This document shows positions 57,501-64,000 of a DNA stretch of 64,000 bases, piece after piece. Position 1 is the stretch's first letter, and each line of letters begins with the position of its first letter. The position numbers and the translations under genes were made by a program. Source of the DNA: Azolla pinnata. Lineage: Eukaryota; Streptophyta; Polypodiopsida; Salviniales; Salviniaceae. The stretch spans positions 1 through 64,000 of the forward strand of contig JBBBWG010026524.1 of assembly GCA_037176905.1 (NCBI GenBank), given 5' to 3'. The notes beneath the pieces are model-generated. The model did not search any database and had not been told where the DNA came from. It worked only from the letters and a program-made list of their open reading frames with translations.

Positions 57501-58593
57501 TCCTGGTGCAAATTACCGCACAGTATGGGCTCTGAGCAAGCATTTTCCCAATGTCAAGACATTTGTCCGTGCACATGATGTTGAGCATGGAATTAACTTG
57601 GAGAAAGCAGGAGCAACAGCTGTATGTCTAGTCTTTCGATGTATGTCTTGTCTACTGTCGAAGATACAGTTTACATGCTTGTGCTGATGCTTGTAGGTTG
57701 TGCCAGAAACGTTGGAACCAAGCTTGCAGTTAGCAGCAGCAGTCTTGGCACAAGTAAAGTTCAAATCTTGTTTTTTTGGTTAATTTCTTATTGCATTGTT
57801 CAACTGAAAGGTTTGAATTAAAGGTGAATCTCAACATGCACACAAACCCATAAAATTTATAGGTTGAGGTGTTTGATCAACATATAAATGCATATGGTTT
57901 CTATAAAGTACTCGATGCCGTGTTGTGCCCACCATTTCCTTTCACGTAGGGAGTCGATGATTTGCGTCTCGTTCTTCTCTCGGTAACACTGAAGTTCAAG
58001 CAAGAAGAAAGCCAAGCATAAATTTACATTCATCCCCTCCATGGGGCTGTGGTGGAATTTTCGATTGCTTCAATCTGTAGAGAAATATGGTCATTTGGAA
58101 CCAGCTGTTTTACATCTCTCTGTGTGCAGTCAATATGTTTCTTTCGATATATGTATGTATTATAAAAGAGGTGGATACATTTAGGAAGGTTTTTCTTATA
58201 AAGATCTATCTAGGTATATCCATGTCTTTCGTTTTGGGGCACTTGAATTGAAGCCTTTAAACATAGCAATAAAAGAGAATGCTTGTGCAGGTTCAACTCC
58301 CTGCAGCAGAGATAGCAGCAACGATCGACGAATTCCGATCCGGCCATCTGTCGGAGCTCACTGAGGTAACCAAGTAACTCCTGAGAGGTCGGTTCCTTAC
58401 TCAAATTGAGATGGAAGCAGGTGTTATGTAGTAAGTAGCCTCCTATGTGCAGCTATCTGAAATAAGCGGAGGGTCATTGGGCTACGGATTCTCTCAAACG
58501 ACTCGAAAACCAAAGCCACAAGCCGAGCCAGGCAAGGCAAGACAAGATGACGATGGCCGCGGAGAGGCGTGGAAAGCGTTGGTCGCTCCTTGA
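48530..58593 (+). CDS. KEA2: KEA1/2-like plastid K+/H+ antiporter
   Basis: Model: exons 48530-50427, 50522-50687, 51371-51461, 52456-52592, 53766-53825, 53912-54031, 54395-54463, 54591-54656, 54800-54889, 54967-55071, 55144-55272, 56055-56264, 56739-56888, 56977-57030, 57107-57165, 57248-57314, 57445-57621, 57697-57753, 58291-58365 and 58453-58593, giving 1306 residues. A Ser-rich plastid-transit-like N-terminus is followed by a long coiled-coil region (about 200-460). The CPA2 exchanger domain (about 690-1090) has GSPVLGYLIAGVLIGP, FLLFNIGLELS, LALSSTAVVLQVLQERGE and LLAPGGEFAFVAFGEAVNQ. A KTN/RCK domain (about 1100-1235) has the Rossmann loop GHIIICGFGRVGQ. In Arabidopsis, KEA1/KEA2 sit in the inner plastid envelope and set stroma pH and osmolarity. 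Exon 13 seems to end before GC rather than GT. KEA1 versus KEA2 cannot be decided. Confidence 0.95.
52885..53105. repeat. Tandem duplication, about 110 bp, in KEA intron 4
   Basis: Two diverged copies begin with 'ctgggataggga', near 52891 and 53001, and share 'atccctttcacatc', 'ttcctga.g.tg' and 'aagatgactct'. It lies in the 1.2-kb intron between exons 4 and 5. It could be part of an old transposon, but no domain is seen. Confidence 0.65.
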
Positions 58594-59308
58594 AACCGAG
58601 AACCCCACGATAAAAGATATGATATGATGTGTCACAGGACATCAAAGGTATGGTTATGGCCAAAGTCTTTCAAAGTCCAGAACACCCGAAAAACTTGGAT
58701 TCTCCAACAGAGCATGCATCGTTTCTTCTTTTGATATTTGTCTTCTCTTCGTTTCTTCTTTTGATATTTGTCTTCTCTTCTTTGATCTGGCAAGTAAAGT
58801 TTGCGGATTCTTTGTTATGATCGATTGCATGTGGGGTTTTCTGCGGTCCAGTTCTCTATCGTACGAGACCCGATGCACCGGTGAACTCGGTGGAGCAACA
58901 CGTCTACAACCAGCTGGCTGTGTTCATCTCAGACACCATTGTAAAGCGAAGGTAGCCACTACGCCAATGTAAAAATAATTGTAAAACTGATGCGCGCTGA
59001 TTTCATCCTGTTTGTATATTTTTGTTCATAAGAAACTCTCAAAAGGAATGGTTTTGCACTACAACTTGTTGTATTGTTCTCTATTAGATCGGTCGTAAGA
59101 GGTGACTACATCATTACAAAAGGTTTTATACAATTAGCTTAGCCATCACAAGACCGGAGCCAAACTAACTCTTCATTAAGGTACGTTAAGAGACAATAGT
59201 TTTCACCAGTCAGTTAAGTGCAATAAAGAATAGGATCTTAGCAGATTTGAACGTAAAAACAATTAGCAGAAGACTGTAACTTTTGAAACCTAGGAAAGCC
59301 ACCCATTC
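58594..59308. other. Convergent spacer between KEA and LRR genes
   Basis: The 3' UTRs of both genes must lie here. A short direct repeat of 'tcgtttcttcttttgatatt' occurs near 58719 and 58749. Nothing else is recognised. Confidence 0.55.
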
Positions 59309-62300
59309 TCAAAACAAAAGCTCTGTGTCAGATAACTCCAGTGTCCGATGCACTCCTATGGGCTTAACGCCAGGGCTAAAATTGTTCCCTTCAATATACC
59401 TGACAAAGCACAACACATTGGCCAGTCAAACAAAAGTACTCCAAACTTACAATATCCAAAGAAATTTTAACCACTTCGAATTCTCACATTTCCTTTAAGC
59501 TCTGATGTTGATAAAATGCTTCAGACATTCTTCCAGATAGCATATTGCCATTAAGGTATCTGCACATTAGATTGAAAAATCCTCAATGCATAAGAACAAC
59601 ACTTTATTCCATCCCCTGGCCACCATAAATGCTAATGTTGAGAACCCCATCCAGACTTGGGGGTCCTTAATTATGTAAATTAGTTTTTGGTATGATCCCC
59701 CACAAATGTATATGCACGCACTAATGAAGTCGGTTTCCAGATCTCTCAAAGTGTAAGGTCATGACTTCATGCGTATGCCAGATATGTCCACAGATTTCCA
59801 ATCTCATAGGTTAACAAAAACATCAAAACAATAATATAACAAGGAAAAAAATTCACATGCTAAACAAAAATATTGGATAATATATAAAAAGAGAATAGAG
59901 AATCTCACAAGTAAGTCAATCTAGGAAGAAATGCCAGAGATTCAGGTACAGGTCCTGAGAGCTTGTTGTGAGACAAATACCTATACAGGTCCCAAGAGCT
60001 TGTTAAAAAACACAAATGCCACAAGCATCCTACTAAAACGCAAGTAAGAGCATAATACTCACAAAATTTCAAGGTTGCTAATTTGGGCAAGCTGAGAGGG
60101 TATTCCACCAGTTAACCAGTTATCATTGAGATATCTACACAGCCAATTCAGTGATTATTTTCAAGATCTCACTCTGCCATACAGGAAAAACAGAACAGTT
60201 TGAACTGGTATCTCGTTTTAATAATGACTAAAGAGGTCAGGATAATTAATCTTACAGATATCGGAGAGAAGGAAAACAACCCTCATTTCTGATAAGCTCC
60301 CGAAGAGTACCAACCAAATGATTGTTACTTACATCCCTGCTCATAAAGGAAAGAAACATAAGACACTCCAGCAAAATACTGACAAAACACTCATCTTGAT
60401 CAAGATTACATAGTCTTACAAGTGGCGCAAGTTTGGCAAGTTGCCAATCTCAATTGGCACGTGACCAGTCAATCGGTTCTCATGGAGGTAAAGGTATCTT
60501 AGTTCTACCAAATTTCCTAGTTCTTTCGGGATTGGACCCTTCAAATTGTTGAAGCTCAAGTACCTATAAATTGAATTCAAGCAAATAAAAACTTCCACAG
60601 TTGAGGAAAAAAACACCTACAACCCTGTTAATTTGCACATACAGATTTTTCAGTTTCTTGAGTTCTCCTATCTCAGGAGGTATTAAGTCTTGCAACTTAT
60701 TCCAACGCAGGTTCCTGCATATAGCAGTGTAAGTTATCGACTTGTCACTTGCAAGATAGAGTAAGAACGACAAGTTTTAACAAAGTGAGGAAGCTCGGAT
60801 GGGTGCAATCAAGAACAACATGCTGTAGTTAATTGAATGAGGAATATAAAGAAACAAAGTTTCTAAAATTTTCAGAGAATTTGTCCGAGGAACATAAAGA
60901 AAGACACTCACAAAGTTTCTAAGTTTTTCAAGAGCCCAATTTGTGGTGGTATAGAGCCTGTCAGCTTATTTCCATGAAGGTCCCTGAAAAGCATTCACCA
61001 CTATCAGCAATGTCTGAGAAAATGAATTAATCGATGATCTGTTATGTAAGCATAATATCACGATACATTCAGATGTCATAATAGATAGAGACTACAAGCT
61101 TTGATTATAGAAGATACATGAGATTAAATTTCTATCAAGCTTACAGTTTCTTAAGGTCCAACAAATTTGTGACTGCCACTGGGAAAGAACCAACAATTGA
61201 AACTCCAAATAGTTCTCTGGCAATGGCACAGGGAAATATTAATAATAATCTGAGTATGAAGAGAATAATAATCTTCAAGGTTCAAATCAAAATACATCTC
61301 CAAACATGTCTTTGAACAGTGCAAGGATTAGCTTCAATTCACCAATGTGTTATTACATCATTTCAGAAAACAAATACTCATACATGAAGACTAGACATAG
61401 CTAGCAGTACCTGAGCAATAAGCGAGTGGGGACATACTAGCAGGGGGCTAGCAGATAAACGACACTGCATACATAGTAACAGACCATGGTGATAGTGGTA
61501 TCACAGCGAAATTTGTGGCATGAAATGTCTACATTTTGGTTAGACGGGCTCTTTTATCCACAACTACTATATTCTTTGAATTGAGCTTATCACCAAACAA
61601 CCGTTCATATGGATGTTTGGCCACAATCTCTCAACATTGTCTTTGTTTTGGTGATGGCCTTTTATGTTCTTCCTTTTTAAGATGTTGTCTAACCTACAAT
61701 GTGATGAGGTGGTGCCATGTCATAAGATGGATTCAATGTGGTTAGGCCGGAAAGATAGTAACAATCAGCGAAATCCCTTCACCAAGCGCGTCTACAAAGA
61801 AACGAAGGATGGGTAAAACCCCAGGAAGTTTCTACCAACAAGAACTGGCAGTACGAAACTCCGAATGCTCTTTGGCTTATTGATGTTGGTTGTCTCAGAG
61901 AAAAATCTAAGAATTGGTTAGCCTCTAAAACAGTATGTAGCACTATCTGAGCAGGATAAAAGAATACATTTGACACAGGTTTTGCTTGTTCAGTCTAAGT
62001 ATCAAACATAGTGACCACTCTGCATGAATGGACAGAACTGGCACCAAGAGGAACGTTCAGATCTAAATAGTTAACTATTTTATGGGAGCCTTACATTTGT
62101 TAATCCAAACGAAGACAAAATGTGGAAACCTCTCTTAGATATGCAGGAAAGCAATATTATATGTGTCATGATCCATCAAACACATCCAACCAAGCATAAA
62201 AGGATTTCCTGCTACTCATTCTACATTCTCTGAACAGCTACATTTTGATCTCAATCCCAATCATTGCATCATCTTCATGAGACTGCAGGGAGTGTGTAAT

Positions 62301-63495
62301 CAAGGGCAAACTTCATGTGTATTGAGTGGCTATCAGTATGACAAGGATAAAGTAGTTTGAAGATTATGTGCTTACAGCTCAGTTATCACACGATACTCGC
62401 CTTGACTCGGAGGAGAGCACGTTATTCCCGCCCAAGGAGATATGTCCCCATCCCCACAAGGATCATCTCCAACCCACGCATATACAACCTTCCAACCGAG
62501 AGAAGCTTTAATCTCATTCAAGGCTCTCACTGCAAAGGAAATGATCATGCAATAAAAAAATCTCCAAGATACAAAACTTTATTTGCAAACCACTGATATA
62601 TCACCATGCTGCAGAATGTAATTCCTTGATTGGTTCAGATATTATACATAATCAGAAACAAGCTACAATTTTTTTTGAGATGTAAAGAATTCTGTCTGCA
62701 CTTCAATCATAAATCGCCAGTTTGCAGAATGTTATTTATTGAATAACGGGAGCATAAACAGTCCTTACTGAAAAATACCTCATACATCGGCTGTTTCAAG
62801 AAATAAAAAACAAGATTGTTGGATCTCAGAAGCTACGGTTCAGCTGTTTTTTTTTAGGTCAACCAAACTGCGTATACATAGCACTAGCGAATGCTTATTT
62901 CTAGACTCAATTCATAGAGTGAACGATGAAATCTTGCAATACGTAGACAATAATGATAAGGCAAGGTAACACAATTACGTTTCGTTCTTTCAGTAATGAC
63001 CAGAATGTTCTTTACAAAAGTATAACCAAAGAGCTGCACAGGATCATACGCTTAACCCCGGATTCTCGTCAAAGTTCACAGTACAATTGACATAGAAAAT
63101 GCAACAAAGATTCCTTTTTTTTCGGTCATGCTCCTATGCATTCTTCCAAATGAAGACAGCCGCATATCTTGTGTGTACACACAAAACGGATATTCCAACG
63201 ATATCACAAGGACGAAGATCTGGAATTTCCTTTCTTACGATGCCACAATACCAGAGCGCAACGAAAATGTACATGGAGATATGAGTGCTAGAAAGGAAAG
63301 CGAAGAAGAACCAGATGGCCAAGCTAGATAACGATGATGGAGGTGGTAGAGGAGGTGATGAGATCAAGGTTTTGGACGCTTACCGTCGCGTTTGAGCGTC
63401 TTGGACAACGATGGAGCGATGGAGACAAGGATCAGAAGAGCGAGGAAGGCGGCGGCGGCGGGGGAGGAGGAGGAAACGTTTTTCGAAGGCGCCAT
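59309..63495 (-). CDS. Secreted leucine-rich-repeat protein without kinase
   Basis: Minus-strand model: exons 63495-63384, 62529-62376, 61216-61145, 60983-60912, 60714-60643, 60563-60420, 60336-60256, 60134-60063, 59980-59909, 59559-59488 and 59399-59309, giving 337 residues. An N-terminal signal peptide (AAAAFLALLILVSIAP) is followed by the LRRNT-like DDPCGDGDISPWAGITC. Then come about ten plant-type LRRs (LxxNxLxGxIPxxIGxLxxL), for example NKLTGSIPPQIGLLKNL and NRLTGHVPIEIGNLPNL. The tail is YIEGNNFSPGVKPIG. There is no transmembrane helix or kinase, so it is probably apoplastic. It belongs to a conserved family of small plant LRR proteins that I recognise but cannot name or give a function. 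Most repeat exons are exactly 72 bp (one LRR each) with the same phase, and one is 144 bp (two LRRs). Confidence 0.92.
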
Positions 63496-63599
63496 GGCGC
63501 TGCTGCGCTCGCTCTCATCCGAGTTCTTCGCACTCTCTTCTCGATGGTCCTCGAAAGAAGTGAAGAGATAAAAAATGAAAAACACAAAACTGAATCGAA

Positions 63600-63870
63600 A
63601 TGAATTGAGAGTGAAACAAAACGAAACGAAATGAAGTGAAAGAAATGAAAAGAAGAAATGAAATGAAATGAAATGATGGGAGGGGAAGTAAACTGAAGTG
63701 AGGTGAAGTGAAGTGAAGTGAATTGAATATAAAATGAACATGAAATGAAGTGAAGAAAACAGAAGTGAAGGGAAGTGCAATGAAATGAAGTGAAATGAAA
63801 TGAATATGAAATGAAGTGAACTGAAGTGAATGAAGTAAATTGGAGTGAAGTGAAATGAAAATGTATATCT
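63600..63870. repeat. Pentanucleotide (TGAAA/TGAAG)n repeat
   Basis: Nearly continuous 'gaaat', 'gaagt' and 'tgaag' pentamers with small interruptions. It lies 105-375 bp upstream of the LRR gene ATG on the minus strand, so in its leader or promoter. Open frames on the minus strand rich in Phe/Ser/His are repeat by-products. Confidence 0.85.
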
Positions 63871-64000
63871 GATTCCAGTATCAGATTAGCACTTGCTAGC
63901 TCCTTTCAATGAATGAATTGCTTCTTCATATTGATATTGACAGATGTGTAAGTGCAATTGTGCAATTGTATAGAACGATAGTGTATCAGATTTGGACTTG
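63871..64000. other. Window end, nothing recognised
   Basis: A short AT-rich stretch after the pentanucleotide repeat. No feature can be supported. Confidence 0.5.

Overview
The window is nuclear DNA of a land plant. It holds intron-bearing genes for two plastid proteins (a SPD1/Ycf45-type ATPase and a KEA-type K+/H+ antiporter), a DYW-class PPR RNA-editing factor, a plant-type SUVR5 histone methyltransferase, and telomere-type CCCTAAA motifs. The lineage is not resolved. The intronless DYW protein, the enlarged SUVR5, the mix of one very GC-rich gene with AT-rich surroundings, and the many ATGT/GATC/CTT tandem repeats suggest a non-model plant, perhaps seedless, but that is only an inference.

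Layout, left to right: 3' end of a GC-rich nepenthesin-type aspartic protease (+, 1-651); a repeat-rich spacer with GATC-rich and about 175-bp tandem arrays (652-4250); SPD1/Ycf45-like AAA ATPase (+, 4628-9420, 10 exons) with a Ty3 retroelement fossil in intron 1; ribonucleotide reductase small subunit (-, 10638-13231, 9 exons) with an E2F-like cluster upstream; SUVR5 (-, 15666-25018, 11 exons); a minisatellite block; ING-family PHD protein (-, 27731-31239, 8 exons); a degenerate telomere-like array; PPR-DYW protein (+, 32956-35775, one exon); GT4-type glycosyltransferase (-, 37287-38690 or longer); SPF30/SMNDC1-like Tudor splicing factor (-, 40623-44905, 8 exons); a second minisatellite containing a 100-N assembly gap; a pyrimidine-rich tandem array; KEA1/2-like antiporter (+, 48530-58593, 20 exons); and a secreted LRR protein (-, 59309-63495, 11 exons).

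The genes are ordinary single-copy housekeeping, chromatin and plastid genes in no functional cluster. Exon models were built by hand: every listed junction keeps the reading frame and joins conserved protein sequence, but ends may be off by a base or two and UTRs are not defined. Two of the introns appear to use GC-AG rather than GT-AG borders.

I did not find a new biological system. The most notable signals are the E2F-like tandem cluster upstream of the RNR2 gene, a roughly ten-residue tandem repeat and a duplicated cysteine module inside SUVR5, the GC-AG introns, recurrent telo-box motifs in gene leaders, and several tandem or palindromic repeats. No tRNA, rRNA or CRISPR array was recognised.
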